From the NCBI GenBank assembly GCA_029783825.1, contig JAREIK010000688.1, positions 118,379 to 182,378 of the forward strand: DNA of 64,000 nucleotides. Direction: 5' to 3'. The notes under the pieces were generated by a model. It saw nothing but the letters and a program-made list of their open reading frames with translations, was not told the origin of the DNA and searched no databases. Made by a program: the position numbers and the translations under genes. This stretch comes from Sapria himalayana (lineage: Eukaryota; Streptophyta; Magnoliopsida; Malpighiales; Rafflesiaceae). Positions 25,458 to 37,869 of this stretch are shown here, one piece after another. Numbering within the stretch: the stretch's first letter is position 1; every line of letters begins with the position of its first letter.

Positions 25458-27767
25458 GGTTATAACCTATGAAAATATAATAATATTTAAATTTTTTGAA
25501 ATGTGAATACAATCTTTAGTTATATTAATATTAATAATTATATATCATTTAAATTCAATTTAAACAATTTTATTGATAAATATATAAATAATGATCAAAA
25601 ATTAAATTAATAAACTATTAATAATAAGAAAGAGATTAATTAATAAACTATTGATAGATATTATAATTATCATTTATTATATAGGTTATATAGGTTTAAT
25701 GCTTTAAGTATTTAGGGGTTTTGGGGTTTAGGAGTCTATAGATTTAAATGTTTAGGTATTTAGTGATTTATAATTTTATTTAAATAATAAAATATAAAAA
25801 ATTATTTTTGAGATTTTTTATCATTTTTGAAGGTTATAACCTTTGAAAATATAATAATTTTTAAATTTTTTTCAAAAGTAAATATAATATTTAGTTATAA
25901 TAATCTTAATAATTATAAAACATTAAAATTCAATATAAGTAATTTTATTGATAGATATTATAATAATGATCAAAAATAAATTAATAAACTATTATTAATA
26001 AGATTGATAGCAATTAAAATATAATTTAAAAACCTATATACAATGATTCAAAATCAAAGTAAAATATATTACTAAATAATAATTTTTTGTTTTAAATTTT
26101 TACTTCTTTTTATAAACTTATATTTTTTTTGAATAAAAAATAAATTATTAAAATTATATTTGTCTCACTCATTATTTACTTTGTAATTAACATTTCTATA
26201 AAAATAAACTAATAAATAATTAAAATGAATATTTAAAATTATAATGAATACAAATTAAAATGAAATTTGTGATTTATTATAAATGGTATACCAGTTTATT
26301 GGTTTGATTATTTAGGAGTTTTGTTGTTTAGGAGTTTAGCAATTTATGTTTTAGGCATTTTGTGGTTTATAGGTTTTATTTAAATAAAATAAATAAAAAA
26401 ATTTTTTTTAGATTTTTTCGGATTTTCAAAGGTTATAACCTTGAAAATAAGATAATTTTAAAATTTTTTGAAATGTGAATACCATGTATAATTATATTAA
26501 TCTTACTGATTATATATCATATAAATTCAATATAAACAATTTTTAATGATAGATATTATAATATGATCAAAAATTAAATTAATAAACTATTAATAAAAAT
26601 ATAAATTTTAATTAAAATATATTTACATGACGCAAAATGATTCAAAATCAAATCAAAATATATTACTAATAATAATATTAATTTTAAATTTTCCTTCTTT
26701 TTATAAGCTTATATTTTTTTTATTAAAAATCAATTATTTAAATAATGTTTGTCTCGCTCGAAATTTATTTTGTAATTAATTTTTGTAAAAAATTAAACTA
26801 TAAATAATTAAATTAAATATTTAAAATTATAATAAATAGTCATAAAAATGAGATTTATTATTCATAAGTAGTATATAGATATTAAAAGGTTTATGTATTT
26901 AGGGGTTTCGTAGTTTATGAGCTTAATGATTTAAGTAAGCGGGCATTTAATGGTCTATAGGCTTTATTTAAAAAATGAAATAACAAAAATTTATTTTTAT
27001 TATTTTTTTCATATTTTCAAGGTTATAATCTTTGAAAATATAATAATTTTTAAATTTTTTTCAAGAGTGAAATACAATATTTATTTAGAATAATCATAAT
27101 AATTATATATAATATAAATTTGATATAACAATTTTATTGAGAGATATTCTAATAATTCTCAAAAAATAAATTAAAAATCTATAATGAATAAGATTCATAT
27201 TACTTAAAATATAATATGAAAACCTAAAATGATTCAAAAGCAAAGGAAAATGTATTACTAAATAATAATTATTTGTTTTAAATTTTTTTTATTTTAAAAA
27301 GTTTATCTATATTTTATTGATGAAAAATAATTTATATAAATTATATCTATCTAACTCATAATTTATTTTGTAATTAATATTTATATAAAAATAAACAAAT
27401 AACTAATTAAAATGAATATTTTAAATTATAATGAAAACAATAATATTGAGAATTATTATTTATTATTTAGGGTATACTGGTTTAATTTAAATTAGATCTG
27501 TCTCACTGATAATTTAATTTGTAATTAATATTTCTATAAAAATAAACTGATAAATAATTAAAATAAAAATTAAAAATTATACAGAATACAAATTTAAATG
27601 ATATTTATGATTTATTATTAATGTATACTAGTTTAAATGTTTAAGTATTTAGAGGTTTTGTCGTTTAGGAGTTTAGTGATTTATGTTTTTAGGCACTTAG
27701 TGGTTTATAGGTATTATTTAAACAATAAAATAACAAAAAAAATTTGTAATTTTTTCTCATTTTCATA
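25458..27767 (+). repeat. HOR unit, forward 1
   Basis: Subunits S (374), M1 (599), M2 (590) and L (747), total 2310 bp. The dyad opening it is a perfect 26-bp palindrome with half TTTTCATAGGTTA, a compensated variant of the usual half TTTTCAAAGGTTA. Confidence 0.9.
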
Positions 27768-30073
27768 GGTTATAACCTTTGAAAATATAATAATATTTAA
27801 AATTTTTGAAATGTGAATACAATCTTTAGTTATATTAATATTAATAATTATATATCATATAAATTCAATATAAACAATTTTATTGATAGATATATTAATA
27901 ATGATCAAAAATTAAATTAATAAACTATTAATAATAAGATAGAGATTAATTAATAAACTATTGATAGATATTATAATTATCCTTTATTATATAGGTTATA
28001 TAGTTTTAATGCTTTAAGTATTTAGGGGCTTTGGGGTTTAGGAGTCTATAGATTTAAATGTTTAGGTATTTAGTGATTTATAATTTTTATTTAAATAATA
28101 AAATTATAAAAAATTATTTTTGTGATTTTTTATCATTTTTGAAGGTTATAACCTTTGAAAATATAATAATTTTAAATTTTTTTTCAAAAGTAAAAATAAT
28201 ATTAGTTATAATAATCTTAATAATTATAAAACATTAAAATTCAATATAAGTAATTTTATTGATAGATATTATAATAATGATCAAAATATAAATTAATAAA
28301 CTATTATTAATAAGATTGATAGTAATTAAAATATAATTTAAAACCTATTACAATGATTCAAAATCAATGTAAAATATATTACTAAATAATAATTTTTGTT
28401 ATTTAATTTTTACTTCTTTTTATAAGCTTATATTTTTTTTGAATAAAAAATAAATTATTAAAATTATATTGTCTCACTCATTATTTATTTGTAATTAACA
28501 TTTCTATAAAAAATAACTAATAAATATTAAAATGAATATTTAAAATTATAATGAATACAAATTAAATGAGATTTGTGATTTATTATATATGGTATACCAG
28601 TTTATTGGTTTGATTATTTAGGAGTTTTAGTTGTTTAGGAGTTTAGCAATTTATGTTTTAGGCATATTGTGGTTTATAGGTTTTATTTACGTAATAAAAA
28701 TAAAAAAAATTTTTAGATTTTTTCTGATTTTCAAAGGTTATAACCTTTGAAAATAAGATAATTTTAAAATTTTTTGAAATGTGAATACCATGTATAATTA
28801 TATTAATCTTACTGATTATATATCATATAAATTCAATATAAACAATTTTAATGATAGATATTATAATAATGATCAAAAATTAAATTAATAAGCTATTTAT
28901 AAAATATAAATTTTAATTCAAAATATATTTACATGATGCAAAATGATTCAAAATCAAATCAAAATATATTACTAAATAATAATATTTAATTTTTAAATTT
29001 TCCTTCTTTTATAAGCTTATATTTTTTTAAAAAAAATCAATTATTTAAATAATGTTTGTCTCACTCAAAATTTATTTTGTAATTAATTTTTGTAAAAAAT
29101 TAAACTATAAATAATTAAATTGAATATTTAAAATTATTATAAATAGACATAAAAATGAGATTTATTATTCATTAAGTAGTATATAGATGTTAAAGGTTTA
29201 TGTATTTAGGGGTTTCGGGGTTTATGAGCTTACTGATTTAAGTAAGCAGGCATTTAATGGTCTATAGGCTTTATTTAAAAATGAAATAACAAAAAATTAT
29301 TTTTATTATTTTTTATCATATTTTGAAGGTTATAACCATTGAAAATATAATAATTTTAAATTTTTTTCAAGAGTGAATACAATATTTATTTATTAATAAT
29401 CATAATAATTATATATAATATAAATTCAATATAATCAATTTTATTGATAGATATTCTAATAATTCTAAAAAAATAAATTAAAAATCTATAATGAATAGAT
29501 TCATATTACTTAAAATATAATATGAAAACCTAAAATGATTCAAAAGCAAAGGAAAATGTATTACTAAATAATAATTATTTGTTTTGAAATTTTTTTTCTT
29601 TTAAAAAGTTTATCTATACTTTTTTGATGAAAAATAATTTATATAAATTATATCTATCTAACTCATAATTTATTTTGTAATTAATATTTATATAAAAATA
29701 AACAAATAACTAATTAAAATGAATATTTTAAATTATAATGAAAACAATAATATTGAGATTTATTATTTATTATTTAGGGTATACTGGTTTAATTTAAATT
29801 AGATCTGTCTCACTGATAATTTAATTTGTAATTAATATTTCTATAAAAATAAACTGATAAATAATTAAAATAAAAATTAAAAATTATACTGAATACAAAT
29901 TTAAATGATATTTATGATTTATTATTAATGTATACTAGTTTAATGGTTTAAGTATTTAGAGGTTTTGTCGTTTAGGAGTTTAGTGATTTATGTTTTTAGG
30001 CACTTAGTGGTTTATAGGTATTATTTAAATAATAAATAACAAAAAAAATTTGTAATTTTTTCTCATTTTCATA
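27768..30073 (+). repeat. HOR unit, forward 2
   Basis: Subunits S (376), M1 (592), M2 (592) and L (746), total 2306 bp. A good reference unit for the family. Confidence 0.92.
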
Positions 30074-32398
30074 GGTTATAACCTTTGAAAATATAATAAT
30101 ATTTAAAATTTTTGAAATGTGAATACAATCTTTAGTTATATTAATATTAATAATTATATATCATATAAATTCAATATAAACAATTTTATTGATAGATATA
30201 TTAATAATGATCAAAAATTAAATTAATAAACTATTAATAATAAGATAGAGATTAATTAATAAACTATTGATAGATATTATAATTATCATTTATTATATAG
30301 GTTATATAGGTTTAATGCTTTAAGTATTTAGGGGTTTTGGGGTTTAGGAGTCTATAGATTTAAATGTTTAGGTATTTAGTGATTTATAATTTTTATTTAA
30401 ATAATAAAATTATAAAAAAATTATTTTTGTAGATTTTTTATCATTTTTGAAGGTTATAACCTTTGAAAATATAATAATTTTTAAATTTTTTTTCAAAAGT
30501 AAAAATAATATTTAGTTATAATAATATTAATAATTATAAAACATTAAAATTCAATATAAGTAATTTTATTGATAGATATTATAATAATGATCAAAAAATA
30601 AATTAATAAACTATTATTAATAAGATTGATAGTTATTAAAATATAATTTAAAAACCTATATACAATGATTCAAAATCAATGTAAAATATATTACTAAATA
30701 ATAATTTTTTGTTATTTAATTTTTACTTCTTTTTATAAGCTTATATTTTTTTTGAATAAAAAATAAATTATTAAAATTATATTTGTCTCACTCATTATTT
30801 ATTTTGTAATTAACATTTATATAAAAAATAATCTAATAAATAATTAAAATGAATATTTAAAATTATAATGAATAAAAATTTAAATGAGATTTGTGATTTA
30901 TTATATATGGTATACCAGTTTATTGGTTTGATTATTTAGGAGTTTTAGTTGTTTAGGAGTTTAGCAATTTATGTTTTTAGGCTATATGTGGTTTATAGGT
31001 TTTATTTAAATAATAAAAATAAAAAAATATTTTTTAGATTTTTTTCTGATTTTCAAAGGTTATAACCTTTGAAAATAAGATAATTTTAAAATTTTTTGAA
31101 ATGTGAATACCATGTATAATTATATTAATCTTACTGATTATATATCATATAAATTCAATATAAATAATTTTAATGATAGAAAATATAATAATGATCAAAA
31201 ATTAAATTAATAAGCTATTTATAAAATTATAAATTTTAATCAAATTATATTTCCTTAACGCAAAATGAATCAAAATCAAATCAAAATATATTACTAATTA
31301 ATAATTTTTAATTTTTAAATTTTTCCTTCTTTTTATAAGCTTATTTTTTTTATTAAAAATCAATTATTTAAATAATGTTTGACTCGCTCGAAATTTATTT
31401 TGTAATTAATTTTTGTAAAAAATTAAACTATAAATAATTAAATTAAATATTTAAAATTATAATAAATAGTCATACAAATGAGATTTATTATTCAATAAGT
31501 AGTATATAGATATTAAAAGGTTTATGTATTTAGGGGTTTCATAGTTTATGAGCTTACTGATTTAAGTAAGCGGGCATTTAATGGTCTATAGGCTTTATTT
31601 AAAAAATGAAATAACAAAGATTTATTTTTATTATTTTTTCTCATATTTTCAAGGTTATAACCTTTCAAAATATAATAATTTTTAAATTTTTTTCAAGAGT
31701 GAATACAATATTTATTTATATAATCATAATAATTATATATAATATAAATTCAATATAAATCAATTTTATTGATAGATATTCTAATAAATTCTAAAAAAAT
31801 AAATTAAAAATCTATAATGAATAAGATTCATATTACTTAAAATATAATATGAAAACCTAAAATGATTCAAAAGCAAAGGAAAATGTATTACTAAATAATA
31901 ATTATTTGTTTGAAATTTTTTTTATTTTAAAAAGTTTATCTATACTTTTTGATGAAAAATAATTTATATAAATTATATCTATCTAACTCATAATTTATTT
32001 TGTAATTAATATTTATATAAAAATAAACAAATACTAATTAAAATGAATATTTTAAATTATAATGAAAACAATAATATTGAGATTTATTATTTATTATTTA
32101 GGGTATACTGGTTTAATTTAAATTAGATCTGTCTCACTGATAATTTAATTTGTAATTAATATTTCTATAAAAATAAACTGATAAATAATTAAAATAAAAA
32201 TTAAAAATTATACAGAATATAAATTTAAATGATATTTAAGATTTATTATTAATGTATACTAGTTTAATTGTTTAAGTATTTAGAGGTTTTGTCGTTTAGG
32301 AGTTTAGTGATTTATGTTTTTAGGCACTTAGTGGTTTATAGGTATTATTTAAATAATAAAATAACAAAAAAAATTTGTAATTTTTTCTAATTTTCATA
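30074..32398 (+). repeat. HOR unit, forward 3
   Basis: Subunits S (378), M1 (606), M2 (595) and L (746), total 2325 bp. Its M1/M2 boundary dyad at 31049-31076 is a perfect 28-bp palindrome. Confidence 0.92.
31049..31076. repeat. Perfect 28-bp palindrome at a subunit boundary
   Basis: Half-site ATTTTCAAAGGTTA followed by its exact reverse complement with no spacer. It represents the dyad present, with variations, at every subunit boundary of the array. The mirror-block equivalent at 34574-34601 is also perfect over 28 bp. Confidence 0.95.
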
Positions 32399-32459
32399 CG
32401 TTATAACCTTTGAAAATATAAAAATATTTAAAATTTTTGAAATGTAAATATAATCACTT

Positions 32460-32603
32460 AGTGGTTTTTAGGCACTATAAATTATTAAAATTATTAAAAT
32501 TATTTATTTTTGATTAAAAATAAATTATTAAAATTATATTTGTCTCACTCATTATTTATTTTGTAATTAACATTTCTATAAAAAAGAAACTTATAATTAT
32601 TTA
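32460..32603 (+). repeat. Chimeric satellite junction before the inversion
   Basis: Just after the L dyad (32399) the sequence departs from the S subunit. It contains a displaced piece of L (CACTTAGTGGTTTTTAGGCAC) and ATTATTAAA repeats, then resumes inside M1 near 32500. Most of S and the start of M1 are missing. Confidence 0.7.
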
Positions 32604-32927
32604 AAATGAATATTTAAAATTATAAAGAATACAAATTAAAATGAAATTTGTGATTTACTATAAATGGTATACCTGTTTATTGTTTTGATTATTTAGGAGT
32701 TTTGTAGTTTAGGCATTTAACAATTTATGTTTATATGCATTTTGTGCTTTATAGGTTTTATTTAAATGAATATTTAAAATTATAAAGAATACAAATTAAA
32801 ATGAAATTTGTGATTTTCTATAAATGGTATACCAGTTTATTGTTTTGATTATTTAGGAGTTTTGTAGTTTAGGCATTTAACAATTTATGTTTATATGCAT
32901 TTTGTGCTTTATAGGTTTTATTTAAAT
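32604..32927 (+). repeat. 160-bp tandem duplication inside M1
   Basis: Positions 32604-32763 and 32764-32923 are nearly identical direct copies (visible differences near GATTTACTATA/GATTTTCTATA and ACCTG/ACCAG). The duplication occurs only here in the array and lies about 250 bp before the orientation switch, so it is a local recent event. Confidence 0.88.
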
Positions 32928-33169
32928 AAAAAAAATAAATAATTTTTTTTAGATTTTCGGATTTTCAAAGGTTATAACCTTTGAAATAAGATAATTTTTA
33001 AAATTTTTGAAATGTTAATACCATGTATAATTATATATAATCTTACTGATTATATATCATAAATTAAATATAAACAATTTTAATGATAGATATTATAATA
33101 ATGATCAAAATTAAATTAATAAGTTATTTATAAAATTATAAATTTTAATCAAAATATAATTACATGATG

Positions 33170-33185
33170 CAAAAAATTATTAATA
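33170..33185. repeat. Orientation switch of the satellite array
   Basis: To about 33176 the sequence is forward M2 (ATTACATGATGCAAAA). From about 33178 it is the reverse complement of the post-L-dyad segment (AATTATTAATATTAATATAA). The two joined points are different places in the HOR, so there is no long palindrome at the junction. Only a few A/T bases of overlap are visible. Confidence 0.92.
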
Positions 33186-33247
33186 TTAATATAACTAGAG
33201 ATTGTATTCACATTTCAAAAAATTTTAAATAATATTATATTTTCAAA

Positions 33248-35554
33248 GGTTATAACCTATGAAAATGATAAAAAATTGCAAATTTTTTTTGTTATTTTAT
33301 TATTTAAATAATACCTATAAACCACTAATGCATAAAAACATAAATCACTAAACTCCTAAACGATAAAACCTCTAAATACTTAAACCATTAAACTAGTATA
33401 CATTAATAATAAATCATAAATATCATTTAAATTTGTATTCAGTATAATTTTAATTTTTATTTTAATTATTTATCAGTTTATTTTTATAGAATATTAATTA
33501 CAAATTAAATTATCAGTGAGACAGATCTAATTTAAATTAAACCAGTATACCCTAAATAATAAATAATAAATCTCATATTATTGTTTTCATTATAATTTAA
33601 AATATTCATTTTAATTATTTATTTGTTTATTTTATATAAATATTAATTACAAATAAATTTGAGTTAGATAGATATAATTTATATAAATTATTTTTAATCA
33701 AAAAATATAGATAAACTTTTTAAAAGAAAAAAAAATTTCAAAACAAATAATTATTATTTGGTAATACATTTTCCTTTGCTATTGAATCATTTTAGGTTTT
33801 CATATTATATTTTAAGTAATATGAATCTAAATCATTATAGATTTTTAATTTATTTTTTTTGATTTATCAGAATATCTATCAATAAAATTGATTATATTGA
33901 ATTTATATTATATTTAATTATTATGATTATTATAAATAAATATTGTATTCACTCTTTAAAAAAATTTAAAAATTATTATATTTTCAAGGATTATAACCTT
34001 GAAAATATGAGATAAAATAATAAAAATAAATTTTTTGTTAATTCATTTTTTAAATAAAGCATATAGACCATTAAATGCCTGCTTACTTAAATCAGTTAGC
34101 TCATAAACCTAGAAACCCCTAAATACATAAACCCTTTAACATCTATATACTACTTAATGAATAATAAATCTCATTTTTTGTCTATTTATTATAATTTTAA
34201 ATATTCAATTTAATTATTTATAGTTTAATTTTTTACAAAAATTAATTACAAAATAAATTTCGAGCGAGACAAACATTATTTAAATAATTGATTTTTAATA
34301 AAAAAAATATAGCTAATAAAAGAAGGAAAAATTTAAAAATTAAATATTATTATTTAGTAATATATTTTGATTTTATTTTGAATCATTTTGCGTCATGTAA
34401 ATATATTTTAAGTAAAATTTATATTTTTATTAATAGTTTATAAATTTAATTTTTGATCATTATTATAATATCTATCATTAAAATTGTTTATATTGAATTA
34501 TATGATATATAATTAGTAGATTAATATAATTATACATGGTATTCACATTTCAAAAAATTTTAAAAATTATCTTATTTTCAAAGGTTATAACCTTTGAAAA
34601 TCGAAAAAATCGAAAAAAAAAATTTTATTTTTTTATTTAAATAAAACCTATAAACCACAAAATGCCAAAAAACATAAATTGCTAAACTCCTAAACAATAA
34701 AACTCTTAAATAATCAAACCAATAAACCAGTATACAATTTATGATAAATCACAAATTTCATCTTAATTTGTATTCATTATAATTTTAAATATTCATTTTA
34801 ATTATTTATTAATTTATATTTATAGAAATGTTAATTACAAAATAAATAATGAGTGAGACAAATATAATTTTAATAATTTATTTTAATCAAAAAAAATATA
34901 ACCTTAAAAAAGAAGTAAAAAATTAAAAAAAAAATTATTATTTAGTAATATATTTTACACTGATTTTGAATCAGTGTATATAGGTTTTGAAATTATATTT
35001 TAATTTCTATCAATCTTATTCATAATAGTTTATTAATTTATTTTTTGATCATTATTATAATATCTATCAATAAAATTACTTATATTGAATTTTAATGTTT
35101 TATAATTATTAAGATTATTATATCTAAATATTATATTTACATTTGAAAAAATATTTAAAAATTATTATATTTTCAAAGGTTATAACTTTCAAAAATGATA
35201 AAAAATCACAAAAATAATTTTTTTATAATTTTATTTTTAAATAAAACTTATAAACCACTAAATACCTAAACCTTTAAATCTATAGACTCCTAAACCCCAA
35301 AACCCCCTAAATACTTAAAGCATTAAACCTATATAATCTATATAATAAATGATAATTATAATATCTATCAATAGTTTATTAATTAATATCTATCTTATTA
35401 TTAATAGTTTATTAATTTAATTTTTGATCATTATTGATATATCTATCAATAAAATTGTTTATATTGAATTTATATGATATATAATTATTAATATTATTAT
35501 AACTAAATATTATATTCACATTTCAAAAAATTTAAATATTATTATATTTTCAAA
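33248..35554 (-). repeat. HOR unit, reverse 1
   Basis: L (741), M2 (594), M1 (595) and S (377) in plus-strand order, total 2307 bp. Confidence 0.9.
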
Positions 35555-37869
35555 GGTTATAACCTAAGAAAATGAGAAAAAAGTACAATTTTTTTTTGTT
35601 ATTTAATTATTTAAATAATACCTATAAACCACTAAATGCCTAAAAACATAAATCACTAAACTCCTAAACGACAAACCTCTAAATACTTAAACCATTAAAC
35701 TAGTATACATTAATAATAAATCATAAATATCATTTAAATTTGTATTCAGTATAATTTTTAATTTTATTTTAATTATTTATTAGTTTATTTTTATAGAAAT
35801 ATTAATTACAAATTAAATTTTCATTGGACAGATCTAATTTAAATTAAACCAGTATACCCTAAATAATAAATAATAAATCTCAATATTATTGTTTTCATTA
35901 TAATTTAAAATATTCATTTTAATTAGTCATTTGTTATTTTTATATAAATATTAATTACAAAATAAATTATGAGTTAGATAGATATAATTTATATAAATTA
36001 TTTTTAATCCAAAAAGTATAGATAAACTTTTTAAAAGAAAAAAAATTTTCAAATCAAATAATTATTATTTAGTAATACATTTTCCTTTGCTTTTGAATCA
36101 TTTTAGGTTTTCATATTATATTTTAAGTAATATGAATCATATTCATTATAGATTTTTAATTTATTTTTTTAGATTTATTAGAATATCTATCAATAAAATC
36201 GATTATATTGAATTTATATTATATATAATTATTATGATTATAATAAATAAATATTGTATTCACTTTTGAAAAAAATTTAAAAATTATTATATTTTCAATG
36301 GTTATAACCTTCAAAATATGATAAAAAATAATAAAAATAAATTTTTTGTTATTTCATTTTTTAAATAAAGACTATAGACCTTTAAATGCCTGCTTACTTA
36401 AATCAGTAAGCTCATAAACCCCGAAACCCTAAATACATAAACCCTTTAACATCTATATACTACTTAATGAATAATAAATCTCATTTTTATGTCTATTTAT
36501 AATAATTTTAAATATTCAATTTAATTATTTATAGTTTAATTTTTTACAAAAATTAATTACAAAATAAATTTTGAGCGAGACAAACATTATTTAAATAATT
36601 GATTTTTTTAAAAAAATATAAGCTTATAAAAAGAAGGAAAAATTTAAAAATTAAATATTATTATTTAGTAATATATTTTGATTTGATTTTGAATCATTTT
36701 GCATCATGTAAATATATTTTGATTAAAATTTATAATTTTATAAATAGCTTATTAATTTAATTTTTGATCATTATTATAATTTCTATCATTAAAATTGTTT
36801 ATATTGAATTTATATGATATATAATCAGTATGATTAATATAATTATACATGGTATTCACATTTCAAAAAATTTTAAAAATTATCTTATTTTCAAAGGTAT
36901 AACCTTTGAAAATCATAAAAAATCTAAAATTTTTTTTTATTTTTATTACGTAAATAAAACCTATAAACTACAATATGCCTAAAAACATAAATTGCTAAAC
37001 TCATAAACACTATAAACTCCTAAATAATCAAACCAATAAACCGGTATACCATATATAATAAATCACAAATCTCATTTAAATTTCTATTCATTATAATTTG
37101 AAATATTCATTTTAATTATTTATTAGATTATTTTTATATAAATGTTAATTACAAAGTAAATAATGAGTGAGACAAATATAATTTTAATAATTTATTTTTT
37201 ATTCAAAAAAAAATATAAGCTTATAAAAAGAAGTAAAAATTAAATAACAAAAAATTATTATTTAGTAATATATTTTACTTTGATTTTGAATCATTGTAAA
37301 TATGTTTTAAATTATATTTTAATTACTATCAATCTTATTAATAATAGTTTATTAATTTATTTTTTGATCATAATTATAATATCTATCAATAAAATTACTT
37401 ATATTGAATTTTAATGTTTAATAATTATTAAGATTATTATAACTAAATATTATTTTTCTTTAGAAAAAAAATTTAAAAATTATTATATTTTCAAAGGTTA
37501 TAACCTTCAAAAATGATAAAAATCAAAAAAAAATAATTTTTTATAATTTTATTATTTAAATAAAAATTAAAAATCACTAAATACCTAACATTTAAATCTA
37601 TAGACTACTAAACCCAAAATCCCCTAAATACTTAAAGCATTAAACCTATATAACCTATATAATAAAGGATAATTATAATATCTATCAATAGTTTATTAAT
37701 TATCTGTATCTTATTATTAATAGTTTATTATTTAATTTTTGATCATTATTAATATATCTATCAATAAAATTGTTTATATTGAATTTATATGATATATAAT
37801 TATTAATATTAATATAACTAAAGATTGTATTCACATTTCAAAAATTTTAAATATTATTATATTTTCAAA
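35555..37869 (-). repeat. HOR unit, reverse 2
   Basis: L (745), M2 (596), M1 (600) and S (374), total 2315 bp. The M2/M1 dyad at about 36896 has lost one T (GGTATAACC). Confidence 0.9.

Larger units (their letters stand above)
24780..33178 (+). repeat. Satellite array, forward block
   Basis: About 3.6 HORs in the order L-S-M1-M2 on the plus strand. It starts inside a partial L subunit that lacks its left dyad. The first L copy is more diverged from the later ones (for example around 25.33-25.40 kb), as expected for an array edge. The block ends after a rearranged stretch at 32.46-33.18 kb. Confidence 0.95.
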
